From: Chitinophaga chungangae
GTDB taxonomy: Bacteria; Bacteroidota; Bacteroidia; Chitinophagales; Chitinophagaceae
Length of the DNA stretch: 64,000 nt
NCBI RefSeq assembly: GCF_017742215.1
Contig: NZ_JAGHKP010000001.1
Span: 992,001-1,056,000, forward strand
Direction of reading: 5' to 3'
Position numbers and translations under genes: made by a program. This document shows, piece after piece, positions 55,837-63,670 of this stretch. The notes below the pieces were generated by a model. That model was not told the origin of the DNA. It saw only the letters and a program-made list of their open reading frames with translations, and did not search any database. Within the stretch, counting starts at the first letter, position 1; each line of letters begins with the position of its first letter.

Positions 55837-56592
55837 ATGCTTAAGAAAACCATCTTGCTGCTTATGTTTTGCGGCATTGCGCCGGCCTCCATGGCCCAAA
55901 GCGCGGAAGAGCTGCTCACGCAGGCGCAAACACTGATGAAACAAATGAAGGAAACCGAGGCCCTTGCCAAATACAAGGAGCTTTTGCAGGTATCTCCCGG
56001 CCATGTGGCCGCTTTCACGCAATCCAGCCTTATCTGCAGCCGCGAAGCCGCCCGCCAGAAAGATAAAGCCGCCAAACAGACCTGGCTCGACCAGGCACGC
56101 ATCTACGCCTACGAAGCATTGAAGGCCGAGCCGGAAAACGCCGAAGCCAATTATGCGCAGGCCGTGTATTACGCCCGCCTGGCGCAGATCTCGGGAGCGA
56201 AAGAAAAAGTGGCCGCCGCGAAAGAAGTGAAAAAGTATGCGGACCTTGCCCTGAAGTTCAAACCCGGCTACGGGGAAGCCTTTCACCTGATCGGCAAATG
56301 GAATTTCGACCTGTACAACCTCAGCTCCATCGAAAAAGCGGCCGCTAAAGTATTGTTCGGCGGCGTGCCTCCCGGTACCATGGAAGAAGCGATCGCCAAC
56401 TATGAAAAATGCATGCAGCTGAAACCTTCCTTCATCCTCAATTACCTCGACCTCGCCATTGCTTTCAAACAAAACAACCAGGAAACGCAAAGCATGGAAG
56501 TGCTCAACAAGGCCGTAAAGCTCCGCCCTATTTTCCAGGACGATATCGCGTACAAAGCGGAATGTAAAAAGATGCTGGAAGACATGCAATAA
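55837..56592 (+). CDS. Periplasmic tetratricopeptide-repeat protein
   Basis: A 251-residue exported protein (signal peptide MLKKTILLLMFCGIAPASMA) made mostly of TPR-like helix pairs: ALAKYKELLQVSPGHVAAFT, YAYEALKAEPENAEANYAQA, YADLALKFKPGYGEAFHLIG and AIANYEKCMQLKPSFILNYL. The repeats resemble those of RMDN-type TPR proteins. A scaffolding role is expected; no partner is apparent. It is convergent with the MATE gene, with 6 bp between stops. Confidence 0.83.
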   Translation: MLKKTILLLMFCGIAPASMAQSAEELLTQAQTLMKQMKETEALAKYKELLQVSPGHVAAFTQSSLICSREAARQKDKAAKQTWLDQARIYAYEALKAEPENAEANYAQAVYYARLAQISGAKEKVAAAKEVKKYADLALKFKPGYGEAFHLIGKWNFDLYNLSSIEKAAAKVLFGGVPPGTMEEAIANYEKCMQLKPSFILNYLDLAIAFKQNNQETQSMEVLNKAVKLRPIFQDDIAYKAECKKMLEDMQ

Positions 56593-56598
56593 CCGCAA

Positions 56599-57933
56599 TT
56601 AAGCCAGCACCTTGCCTTTCCACCGGCCGCTGCGCAGGTACAGCCATGCCTGTCCGCCCATGGCGGTCCAGTACACGAACTCCGCGCCCCAGGCCCAATG
56701 CAGCGGGCTTCGCCATTTTTCGATGATCACGATGCAATAGGTAAGGTATACCACCACCGAAACAAATTCGATCAGCAGGTTGATGCGCGTGTTGCCGGTA
56801 CCGGTAACGCCGTTGAACGTGACGGCCGTCATGGCAGACAGCAGCATCACTAACGTGCAAACCCTGATGGAAGGGATCGAATCGGTGATGAGCGTCATAT
56901 CTGAAGTATATATCCGCAGCAGCTGGTAAGGGAACAAATTGATGAGCAGGCAAACGAAGCTGGCGCACAGCAACGCGATGCCCATGATCCTTTTCACCAG
57001 TTTCAGCACATCTTCTTCCCGCTGCTGGCCGATAAGGTTGCTCACCATCGTGTTGCAGGTGGAAGCCAGCGCCCAGGTGAATATCCCGAACAGCCCGAAC
57101 ACGCTGCGCATCATGTTAGACACCGCCAGCGGCCGCTGCCCCAGGTGCTCGATGAAAATAAAGAACACCAGCCAGCTGCCGATGCTGAACAGGAACTGCA
57201 CGATCAGCGGCGCGGAAATGGTCAGGATATTTTTGATCGCCTGCCATTCCGGCCTGAAGGTTTCGAACAACCTGAACTTCGCCGGGAATTTCAGGCCGAA
57301 CAGCAGGGAATAAGCCGCTATAAAACCCGTCAGTTCCGCGATAACAGACGCGTAGGCCGCCCCGTTCAGTCCCAGTGCGGGAAGACCGAGATTGCCGAAG
57401 ATAAAACCATAGTCCAGCGTAATATTCACCGCTTCCTGGAAAATGGACGTAATGGCGAGCAGCCTCGTGTTGCCGGTACCGATATAAAATGCGTTGCAGA
57501 GGCTCATGAGCATCAGAAAGGGCAGTCCCCATATCCTGATACGTACAAAATCAGACGCCGCGCCCATAATGGCATGGTCGTGCAGGGAAGCGGAGAAAAA
57601 CGCAGGCGCGAAGGCGTAGGTGATGAAGATGGCGAAGGCGGAGAAGATCAAAGCGAGGAAAAAACCGTTGGAGAAGATCCTGCCCATGCCGCCGTAGTTC
57701 ATTTCACCGGCCCTGCGGGCGAACAGTACCTGCAAGCCGTTGTTCAGCCCGTAGGAGATCATGTGCATGACGAGGTAATATATGCCGGCAATGCCGTTCA
57801 CCGCAAACGGGAATTCCCCGAGATGGCCGAGGAAGGCCGCATTCGTCATATGATTGATCTGGGGCAAAATGAGTGCGAGACATATGGGCCCGGCGATCTT
57901 TATGATCTGCTTATAAGTTAAATTAACTTGCAT
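56599..57933 (-). CDS. MATE family multidrug/sodium efflux transporter
   Basis: A 444-residue inner-membrane protein with 12 predicted helices. Family landmarks are the N-terminal IAGPICLALILPQINHMTNA, GNTRLLAITSIFQEAVNITL, ASTCNTMVSNLIGQQREEDV and FNGVTGTGNTRINLLIEFVS. It exports cationic drugs or dyes with Na+ or H+ antiport. Subfamily (NorM or DinF) is not assigned. It is divergent from the DUF3822 gene across a 480-bp region filled with palindromic repeats. Confidence 0.9.
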   Translation of the reverse strand: MQVNLTYKQIIKIAGPICLALILPQINHMTNAAFLGHLGEFPFAVNGIAGIYYLVMHMISYGLNNGLQVLFARRAGEMNYGGMGRIFSNGFFLALIFSAFAIFITYAFAPAFFSASLHDHAIMGAASDFVRIRIWGLPFLMLMSLCNAFYIGTGNTRLLAITSIFQEAVNITLDYGFIFGNLGLPALGLNGAAYASVIAELTGFIAAYSLLFGLKFPAKFRLFETFRPEWQAIKNILTISAPLIVQFLFSIGSWLVFFIFIEHLGQRPLAVSNMMRSVFGLFGIFTWALASTCNTMVSNLIGQQREEDVLKLVKRIMGIALLCASFVCLLINLFPYQLLRIYTSDMTLITDSIPSIRVCTLVMLLSAMTAVTFNGVTGTGNTRINLLIEFVSVVVYLTYCIVIIEKWRSPLHWAWGAEFVYWTAMGGQAWLYLRSGRWKGKVLA

Positions 57934-58019
57934 ACGTTAGGTGGCGCAAGATACTCAAAACCTTGCTACTGCTGCTTTATAAAGGGAGCAATGTGTTTCG
58001 TCATCTGCTCAATCAGCTT

Positions 58020-58116
58020 CAACGGATGCCAAATTTTTCATAAAAGAAACTGGGCAGTGTTTTTTGAGGCTGCGGGCACAGCTTTTTATAAAATATTCGA
58101 TACCCGTTTCCGCCCC
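58020..58116 (+). repeat. Degenerate copy of palindromic element
   Basis: Starting caacggatgcc, it runs through agaaactgggcag, gggcacagcttttt and ends near cccgtttccgccccg. The same landmarks occur in the same order on the minus strand of the copy at 58272-58370. Here the palindrome is broken by substitutions. Confidence 0.7.
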
Positions 58117-58146
58117 GCTTTTTGAGGGGTGGAGGGTGGAAGATGG

Positions 58147-58173
58147 TCCTGGTACTGCGTTTTTCCTTTTTGG
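58147..58173 (+). repeat. Direct repeat, copy A
   Basis: tcctggtactgcgttttt followed by cctttttgg. It matches 58243-58270 except for one substitution and one extra T. The pair is spaced 96 bp start to start. Confidence 0.75.
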
Positions 58174-58242
58174 ATGCAGAGACCGTTTCAAATGGTGAAG
58201 TTGCAAGGGTGTTTCCGGGGTGCATCATATTATAATTCCTTG

Positions 58243-58270
58243 TCCTGGTACTACGTTTTTCCTTTTTTGG
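58243..58270 (+). repeat. Direct repeat, copy B
   Basis: tcctggtactacgttttt followed by ccttttttgg. It directly abuts the intact palindrome on its left side, suggesting it is part of the same element. Confidence 0.75.
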
Positions 58271-58278
58271 GTTACGGA

Positions 58279-58369
58279 AACGGATGTCTCAAATTTGGTA
58301 AAAAAGCTGTGCCCCCAGCCCCAAAGAACCTCCACCCAGTTCTTTTTTACCAAATTTGAGACATCCGTT
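58279..58369. repeat. Long perfect inverted repeat (27-bp arms)
   Basis: Arm 58279-58305 begins aacggatgtctcaaatttgg and pairs without mismatch with 58343-58369, around a 37-nt GC-rich loop. It lies between divergent genes and cannot be their terminator. The extended element matches the degenerate copy at 58020-58116 in reverse orientation. Confidence 0.85.
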
Positions 58370-58413
58370 GGAGCTTTTTGTTTATTATTGTGCGGATTTT
58401 ATCTTTATCAAAA

Positions 58414-59289
58414 ATGCCCGTGGCATATACCATACAACCCACATACGCGATAGACGACGCCTCCCTGCTGGAGACGGACCTCACTACCTGCACGCTTTTG
58501 GTGCTCATCGGCTCCGGTACGTTCAGTTATGCGGTGATGTCGCCGCTTCAGCGGAAGTTCCTGGCGCTGAAGAGTTACAGTTATCAGCCTAAAACGGTGG
58601 CAATGGCGGACCTGGAGATGATCGAGCACATTTTTGATGCGGACAAGCTCCTTTTCACAGCGTTCAAACAGGTGCTGCTCGCTTTCGATTCGCCGGACAA
58701 TACCCTGGTGCCGGAAACGCATTTCCAGTCCCAGCTGAAAAAGGACTACCTGAGAGCGGTGCTACCGGAAAAGATACATGAGGCCGTATTAAACGACCTG
58801 CTGCCTGAACTGGGCATGGTGAATGTTTTCGCAGTGGATAAGGATATGCTGGGATTCTTAAGAAAGGAATTTTCCACCGACCGCGTGATCCACGCGCATT
58901 CGGCACTGCTGAAAGCCTACGGGGCAGACCGCGATATTCAGCACCCCGAGGGCATCGCCTTCATCGAAGTGGCGCCCCAGCAATTCACGCTTACCATTTA
59001 CGCTGCCGGCAACCTGCAGATGCAACAGCAATACACTTACCGCAGCGGTCTTGATATCGTATACTACATCGTCAATTCCCTGCGACAGCTGGGCTTTGCG
59101 GAGCAGCAGGCCAGGATCAAGCTGGGTGGCGCGCTCACGCAGGATTCCCAGGTATACCAGGAGCTGAACCGCTTCCTGCCAAGACTGGAATGGGCGCATA
59201 AGCCGGACGGGTTCCTGTATATCCCGAAAATGAACGAGCTGCCGCCGCATCATTTCCACAATCTTTATGCACTGGCGTTATGCGTATAA
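58414..59289 (+). CDS. DUF3822 family protein (actin-fold-like)
   Basis: A 291-residue protein of the DUF3822 family, found in Bacteroidota typically next to rsmD and coaD, as here. Recognisable segments are TCTLLVLIGSGTFSYAVMSP, HAHSALLKAYGADRD, and IKLGGALTQDSQVYQELNRF near the end. The two-lobed pattern resembles the actin/ASKHA fold, but ATP-binding residues cannot be confirmed by eye. Function unknown. The ATG at 58414 (MPVAYTIQP) was chosen; an in-frame ATG at 58378 lies next to the palindrome. The 3' end overlaps the rsmD-like gene by 10 bp. Confidence 0.85.
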   Translation: MPVAYTIQPTYAIDDASLLETDLTTCTLLVLIGSGTFSYAVMSPLQRKFLALKSYSYQPKTVAMADLEMIEHIFDADKLLFTAFKQVLLAFDSPDNTLVPETHFQSQLKKDYLRAVLPEKIHEAVLNDLLPELGMVNVFAVDKDMLGFLRKEFSTDRVIHAHSALLKAYGADRDIQHPEGIAFIEVAPQQFTLTIYAAGNLQMQQQYTYRSGLDIVYYIVNSLRQLGFAEQQARIKLGGALTQDSQVYQELNRFLPRLEWAHKPDGFLYIPKMNELPPHHFHNLYALALCV

Positions 59290-59846
59290 TCGGAGGCACA
59301 TTGGGCGGTCACCGCATCAGCCCCCCTGCGAATATGCCGCATACCAGGCCCACGACAGACATTGCGAAGGGCGGCCTTTTTAATATCATCGAAAACAACC
59401 TGGACATCTCCGAACTGAAAACGCTGGACATCTTCGGCGGCACCGGGGCCATCAGTTACGAACTGGCGTCCCGCGGGGCTACGGACCAGACGATCGTAGA
59501 GAAAGACAATGCCATGGCGGATTTTATCGCCAAAACCTCGGCTTCGCTGGGCATCAATCTCAAACTCGTCCGGATGGATGTGTTCAAGTTCCTGGAACAG
59601 TGCAACGAACAGTTCGATTTTATCTTCGCCGGGCCGCCTTACGCGCTGGGCACGATAGACGAGCTGCCGAAGGTGGTGTTCCGGAAAGAGCTGCTGAAGC
59701 CCGAAGGCTGGTTTGTGCTGGAACATACACCCCGCAACGATTACAAACAATTCAGCTATTACCGCACGCAACGTAATTACGGAACGACTATTTTCTCTAT
59801 ATTCATCAACCGGGAAGAACTGCGGAAACCGTCTCCCGGAGAATAA
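59280..59846 (+). CDS. rsmD: RsmD-family RNA methyltransferase with altered catalytic motif
   Basis: A 188-residue class I methyltransferase of the RsmD group, which methylates N2 of G966 in 16S rRNA (E. coli numbering). Family landmarks are MRIIGGTLGGHRI, RPTTDIAKGGLFNII, motif I TLDIFGGTGAISYELASRGA and VLEHTPRND. Motif IV, normally (D/N)PP(Y/F), reads Ala117-Gly118-Pro-Pro-Tyr121. The Asp that positions the target amine is replaced by Gly. It overlaps DUF3822 by 10 bp and precedes coaD by 12 bp. The assignment is sound, the activity less so. Confidence 0.85.
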   Translation: MRIIGGTLGGHRISPPANMPHTRPTTDIAKGGLFNIIENNLDISELKTLDIFGGTGAISYELASRGATDQTIVEKDNAMADFIAKTSASLGINLKLVRMDVFKFLEQCNEQFDFIFAGPPYALGTIDELPKVVFRKELLKPEGWFVLEHTPRNDYKQFSYYRTQRNYGTTIFSIFINREELRKPSPGE

Positions 59847-59858
59847 TACACAAGACGT

Positions 59859-60347
59859 ATGCAAAGAATCTGCTTATTCCCCGGTACTTTCGATCCCGTA
59901 ACGCTGGGCCATACCGACATCATCGACCGGGCGCTGCCGCTTTTCGACGAGCTGGTGATCGGCATTGGGGTGAATGCCGGCAAAGAGCCCATGTTCAGCG
60001 TGGAGCAGCGCGTGGAATGGATCAAAGAGATCTATCGCGGGCAATCTTCCATCAGGGTGACGGCTTACGAAGGGTTGACGGTGAACTTCTGCAAACAGAT
60101 CGGTGCGAGGTTTATTTTGAGGGGCATCCGGTATGTGAGTGATTTTGAATACGAAAAAGCGATCGCGGACATCAACCGCAAAATGGAACATGAAGTGGAA
60201 ACCATTTTCCTGACCTGTTCGCCGGAATATTCCACCATCGCCAGCACGCTGGTAAGAGACGTGATCCGCCACGGCGGGCCCGCAGAACAGTTCCTGCCGG
60301 ACCCTGTGGCCGCTTCGATCGTTGCTGCAGCAAAAAACAAAAAGTAA
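59859..60347 (+). CDS. coaD: Phosphopantetheine adenylyltransferase
   Basis: A 162-residue nucleotidyltransferase that transfers AMP from ATP to 4'-phosphopantetheine to give dephospho-CoA. It has FPGTFDPVTLGHTDIIDRAL with the TxGH motif, LRGIRYVSDFEYEKAIADIN, and the ISSTxxR-like loop in YSTIASTLVRDVIRHGG. Length is normal for the hexameric family. It acts just before CoaE (35006). It follows the rsmD-like gene by 12 bp and precedes a thioesterase by 10 bp. Confidence 0.96.
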   Translation: MQRICLFPGTFDPVTLGHTDIIDRALPLFDELVIGIGVNAGKEPMFSVEQRVEWIKEIYRGQSSIRVTAYEGLTVNFCKQIGARFILRGIRYVSDFEYEKAIADINRKMEHEVETIFLTCSPEYSTIASTLVRDVIRHGGPAEQFLPDPVAASIVAAAKNKK

Positions 60348-60357
60348 AAACTATAAC

Positions 60358-60813
60358 ATGAAACCGATCTGGTTTACGCTGGATATTTCGCTGGACCAGC
60401 TGAATGAAAACTCGGCCGATACCATGGCTGCCTGCCTGGGCATGGAGTTCACGGAAATCGGGCCGGATTACCTGCGCGCCATGATGCCGGTAGACCATCG
60501 CACCGTTCAGCCTTACCGCCTGTTGCACGGCGGGGCTTCGGCCGCGCTTGCGGAAACCGTTGGCAGCGTGGCCTCCGCGTTGGTGATCGATTCGCAGAAA
60601 CAGATCTGTGTAGGGCTGGAGATCAATGCCAATCACGTGCGCGGCGTACGCGAAGGGTATGTGCATGCCATCGCGAAACCGCTGCACCTCGGCAGCACCA
60701 CGCATGTGTGGGATATCCGGATCACAGACGATCATCACAAGCTGGTGTGCGTAAGCCGCCTGACGGTAGCCGTGCTGCCGAAACGCGACCTTGCAGCGGG
60801 AGACGCGGGCTGA
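60358..60813 (+). CDS. Hotdog-fold thioesterase (PaaI/YbgC-like)
   Basis: A 151-residue protein. The hotdog signature is RLLHGGASAALAETVGSVAS with its catalytic Glu, then INANHVRGVREGYVHAIAKP and HVWDIRITDDHHKLVCVSRL. This is the PaaI/Entdh2 group (COG2050), which hydrolyses acyl-CoA or aromatic acyl-CoA thioesters, or acts on DHNA-CoA. The substrate cannot be set. It starts 10 bp after coaD. The ATG at 60358 was preferred to a start inside coaD at 60322. Confidence 0.87.
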   Translation: MKPIWFTLDISLDQLNENSADTMAACLGMEFTEIGPDYLRAMMPVDHRTVQPYRLLHGGASAALAETVGSVASALVIDSQKQICVGLEINANHVRGVREGYVHAIAKPLHLGSTTHVWDIRITDDHHKLVCVSRLTVAVLPKRDLAAGDAG

Positions 60814-60818
60814 GCAGG

Positions 60819-61547
60819 TTACCCCCTGTTTTTTTCCGCCACCAGGTAATGCATGCGGGCGATCACCTCGTGATCGCGCACGGTGAAACCGGCGGCGGTC
60901 AGCATAACTTTCACCTGTTCAATCCCCAGCCGCAGCTTTTGATAGCTGCTTACTTTTTGTATCCACTGCCCGTTTATTTTTTCCATCAACACATCAAACA
61001 CCCTTACGAACCCGGGGAAATACTCCAGGAAACAGGTGTGTATGCGCTCGTCTTCCGCTTTTACGGGAATGAACCGTTCTTCGTGGTGCAGTTCCTGCGT
61101 GAGGTCGCGGAAAGATAATACCAGCTTGCCCCCGGGAGGCAGCATGCGCTGCCATTGCTCCAGCAGCGTAGTTACCTGCTGGATGCTTTCGAGATGGGTG
61201 AGGGTGTCGCCCATGCAGGTGATCAGCTCCGCGTCCATGGCGTATTGCGCGGTGTTGGTCAGGTTCCCGAGGATGGTGCGCACGGGCATGCCTTTGGCGC
61301 GGGCGTTGAGCTCAGACAGCAGGTGCTGGTTGAAGTCCACCGCAAATACCGTAAACCCCAGGTTGGCCAGCGAAATGGTCTGCAGGCCATGCCCGGCGCC
61401 CAAGTCTACCGCTACGCGGTTGCCGGCTGGCGCAATGTGCTTGCGCCTGAAATAATCTTCCTGTTCCTGCTGTTTGGTGTCGAAATTCCCGGTCATCCAG
61501 GCATAGAAGGCGGCCAGGTGATTGTCGTAATGTTCTTTAGCGTTCAT
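60819..61547 (-). CDS. Class I SAM-dependent methyltransferase
   Basis: A 242-residue methyltransferase with motif I VAVDLGAGHGLQTISLANLG, the acidic loop VFAVDFNQHLLSELNARAKG and motif IV-like ITCMGDTLTHLESIQQVTTL. The substrate is not evident. Translation starts at 61547, 11 bp inside the end of the NUDIX gene, so the two are coupled. The end lies 5 bp from the convergent thioesterase stop. Confidence 0.83.
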   Translation of the reverse strand: MNAKEHYDNHLAAFYAWMTGNFDTKQQEQEDYFRRKHIAPAGNRVAVDLGAGHGLQTISLANLGFTVFAVDFNQHLLSELNARAKGMPVRTILGNLTNTAQYAMDAELITCMGDTLTHLESIQQVTTLLEQWQRMLPPGGKLVLSFRDLTQELHHEERFIPVKAEDERIHTCFLEYFPGFVRVFDVLMEKINGQWIQKVSSYQKLRLGIEQVKVMLTAAGFTVRDHEVIARMHYLVAEKNRG

Positions 61548-62178
61548 AGGTCTGACTTTTATATCCTGCTTTCTCCACCACATCAACGATGTTCTGGTAG
61601 GAGTATTGCATGTATTTGGCAAGGTTCTCCGGCCGTATCCACTGGATGTCCATAATATCTTCCTCGATCTGTGGGATGGTAAGTTCCGTGCCGGTGAAGT
61701 ACATGCGGTACCAGTAGCTGTGTTTCAGCACTTTTTTATCTTTCAGGGGGTAATAATGCCAGGTTTCGGTGATCAGGTGGCCGAGTTTTACGTTCTGCAG
61801 GCCGGTTTCTTCCTGAACTTCGCGGAGGGCGCATTCTTCGAGCGTTTCCCCCTCATCCTGCTTGCCTTTGGGCATATCCCATTTACCGCGGCGGAACATT
61901 AGCAGCACTTCGCCGGTGGCGTTGGTAATGAGGCCGCCCGCAGCCACGAATTCTGTAAAATGGCTTTTCACCCGTTCCAGCACGGTCTCCGGCGCGGGGC
62001 TCCGCAGCACGGCCATAGGCAATTCGCCTTTTTCGAGCAGTCGCAGGGTTTGAGCCACTTCTTCATCCGTCGGGGAAAAAAGGGTGGCGGCATTCACGAA
62101 AGCGGGGGGCAGATGTTGTTGGTTGTTCGCTATTACCAACGGTCTTTCATTTATATATATATTAACGGGTGTTTCCAT
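61537..62178 (-). CDS. NUDIX hydrolase with N-terminal extension
   Basis: A 213-residue protein with about 70 residues before the NUDIX fold. The NUDIX box is GKQDEGETLEECALREVQEE followed by TGL, a full GX5EX7REUXEEXGU match. Flanking strands are GEVLLMFRRGKWDMPKGKQD and YWYRMYFTGTELTIPQIEED. The family hydrolyses nucleoside diphosphates linked to X. The ATG at 62178 (METPVNIYINER) is used; the frame extends to 62208. It is divergent from pyrE and translationally coupled to the methyltransferase downstream. Confidence 0.9.
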   Translation of the reverse strand: METPVNIYINERPLVIANNQQHLPPAFVNAATLFSPTDEEVAQTLRLLEKGELPMAVLRSPAPETVLERVKSHFTEFVAAGGLITNATGEVLLMFRRGKWDMPKGKQDEGETLEECALREVQEETGLQNVKLGHLITETWHYYPLKDKKVLKHSYWYRMYFTGTELTIPQIEEDIMDIQWIRPENLAKYMQYSYQNIVDVVEKAGYKSQTYER

Positions 62179-62210
62179 GCTGCAAAAATAATCCTTTGCA
62201 TTATTCATCG

Positions 62211-62218
62211 TACTTTTG
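62211..62218 (+). promoter_or_regulatory. Possible -7 box of pyrE
   Basis: TACTTTTG fits TAnnTTTG and ends 8 bp before the pyrE ATG, which would leave a nearly leaderless transcript. No TTG is at the proper distance. Confidence 0.4.
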
Positions 62219-62226
62219 CCACCGTT

Positions 62227-62862
62227 ATGAATAAAGTCAGTGAAAAACAGGTAGCTGAAAAGCTGCTCCAGATTCAGGCCGTAAAACTCAGCCCGGCCCA
62301 GCCCTTTACCTGGGCTTCAGGATGGAAATCCCCGATCTATTGCGATAACCGCACGGTATTGTCTTTCCCGTACATCCGCGACTATATCAAATCCGAGCTT
62401 GCCAACCTGATATTTGAGGCTTACCCGGAAGCGGCCGTGATCGCGGGCGTAGCTACGGCAGGCATTCCACATGGCGCCATGGTGGCCGATCAGCTGAAAC
62501 TGCCGTTTATTTATGTACGGTCGAAGCCGAAAGAACATGGCATGGGCAACCGCATCGAAGGGGTATTGCAGCCGGGGCAGCCGGTAGTAGTGGTGGAAGA
62601 CCTGATCTCTACCGGCAAAAGCAGCCTGGAAGCGGTACAGGCCATCCGTGAAGCGGGCGGCGAAGTGATCGGGATGGTATCGATCTTCAATTACGGTTTC
62701 GATGTGGCGGTGAAAGCGTTCGAAGCGGCAGGCGTGCCCTTCCGGTCGCTGAGCAATTACAGCGCGCTGATAGAGCTGGCGGTGGAAAAAGGGACGGTTT
62801 CCCCGGAACAGCAGGAGACCCTGAACGCCTGGCGCGCCGCTCCCGACGTGTGGGGGAAATAA
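62227..62862 (+). CDS. pyrE: Orotate phosphoribosyltransferase
   Basis: A 211-residue enzyme that makes orotidine 5'-phosphate from orotate and PRPP in pyrimidine synthesis. The PRPP loop VVVVEDLISTGKSSLEAVQA is intact. Also visible are FTWASGWKSPIYCDNRTVLS, which binds orotate, and RSKPKEHGMGNRIEG with the catalytic lysine loop. Length is normal. The ATG at 62227 begins MNKVSEKQVAEKLLQIQAV; frames open further upstream are not used. Confidence 0.95.
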   Translation: MNKVSEKQVAEKLLQIQAVKLSPAQPFTWASGWKSPIYCDNRTVLSFPYIRDYIKSELANLIFEAYPEAAVIAGVATAGIPHGAMVADQLKLPFIYVRSKPKEHGMGNRIEGVLQPGQPVVVVEDLISTGKSSLEAVQAIREAGGEVIGMVSIFNYGFDVAVKAFEAAGVPFRSLSNYSALIELAVEKGTVSPEQQETLNAWRAAPDVWGK

Positions 62863-62912
62863 ACAGGATATATTTACGTTTATTTGTATATTGAGACTTA
62901 AATAATCATGCT

Positions 62913-63284
62913 ATGCGTATCATTCAACTCATGCTGGTGTTCATTTTGTGCGGTGCAGGCGCTGCCATGGCCCAGTCTAACAAACAAACGCTGACCACGG
63001 CCAAGATCAAGGTGCCTTCCGTGCAGTGCAACATGTGCAAAGACAGGATCCAGCGTTATTTCCTGAAGGAAGAAGGGGTGAAAAGTATGGTGGTGGACGT
63101 TAAAAAGAAAGAAGCTACCGTAAAATACTATACCGACCGTACGAATATTGAGAACATCAAAACCGCGATCGCAAACGCGGGTTATGATGCGGACGATGTA
63201 ACGGCCAACGAAGATTCCTACGATGCCCTGCCGAAGTGCTGCAAGAAACCTGAAGACGGCGGAGGGCCGGTGAAAAAGAACTAA
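62913..63284 (+). CDS. Secreted heavy-metal-associated (HMA) domain protein
   Basis: A 123-residue exported protein (signal peptide MRIIQLMLVFILCGAGAAMA) with an HMA fold. The metal-binding Cys-x-x-Cys is CNMC (VPSVQCNMCKDRIQRYFLKE), then VKSMVVDVKKKEATVKYYTD and NIKTAIANAGYDADDV. The C-terminal tail adds a CC pair (LPKCCKKPEDGGG). It may carry or buffer Cu, Hg or another soft metal in the periplasm. No transporting ATPase is adjacent. A terminator follows. Confidence 0.88.
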   Translation: MRIIQLMLVFILCGAGAAMAQSNKQTLTTAKIKVPSVQCNMCKDRIQRYFLKEEGVKSMVVDVKKKEATVKYYTDRTNIENIKTAIANAGYDADDVTANEDSYDALPKCCKKPEDGGGPVKKN

Positions 63285-63306
63285 CTCACGTAAATTTTAT
63301 ATTACA

Positions 63307-63336
63307 ACCGCTCCGGAGTTCCGGGGCGGTTTTTTA
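63307..63336 (+). terminator. Rho-independent terminator after HMA protein gene
   Basis: accgctccgg and ccggggcggt pair around a short loop and are followed by six T. It lies 23 bp past the stop. Confidence 0.85.
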
Positions 63337-63347
63337 TTGGGCTTAAC

Positions 63348-63670
63348 CTAAGCTTCCCCGGAGAGTAAGCCATCAATCTCTTTGAGCAAACCGGCAGCCT
63401 GTATTGTATGATATCCCACACGATCTGGTTATTTATCCCAAAGTATTCATGAATGATGAAATTTCTAAAGTCTTTAATGATCCTCCACTCAATTCCGGGA
63501 TGTAATTCCTTAAAATCGGCTGGAATTCTTGAAGAAGCTTCTCCAATAATTTCAAAATTTCTTTCTACCGCATCCTTTGTTTTTGAGTCGGCCTCATAAG
63601 CATCGAAGGAAATGCCTTTGGTATACTCAAGAATTTTACTGATAGAAACCTTAATATCCAGTAGCAGCAA
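63348..63670 (-). pseudogene. HepT-like (HEPN, DUF86) ribonuclease toxin, frameshifted near its 3' end
   Basis: The frame from 63670 reads LDIKVSISKILEYTKGIS, DAVERNFEIIGEASSRIP and RNFIIHEYFGINNQIVWDII. It carries the HEPN motif Rx4HxY (Arg-Asn-Phe-Ile-Ile-His-Glu-Tyr). After QYRLP the family's expected ending GLLKEIDGLL is present but in the next frame, ending at TAG 63348-63350. One G is missing near 63391-63394. As written the protein runs on to 63302 with an unrelated tail. The start is TTG at 63670, with an in-frame stop just upstream. The sequence is AT-rich against its surroundings. It overlaps the MNT fragment by 20 bp, the usual order for MNT/HepT pairs. A sequencing error cannot be excluded. 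Confidence 0.8.

Larger units (their letters stand above)
57934..58413. other. Repeat-rich divergent intergenic region, 480 bp
   Basis: No conserved open frame is seen; the frames through it are short and shifted by the repeats. It is visibly more AT-rich than the flanking genes and holds two related palindromic elements in opposite orientation (58020-58116 and 58272-58370) and a direct repeat pair (58147-58173, 58243-58270). Promoters for the MATE and DUF3822 genes must lie in or beside this block. Confidence 0.75.

Noticed and set aside
58279-58369. The 27-bp hairpin considered as a transcription terminator.
   Set aside because: It lies between divergent gene starts, not after a gene end.
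63302-63350. The C-terminal extension of the HepT frame taken as genuine protein.
   Set aside because: The conserved ending GLLKEIDGLL is readable in the next frame and stops at 63348. The extension also runs through the terminator of the HMA gene.
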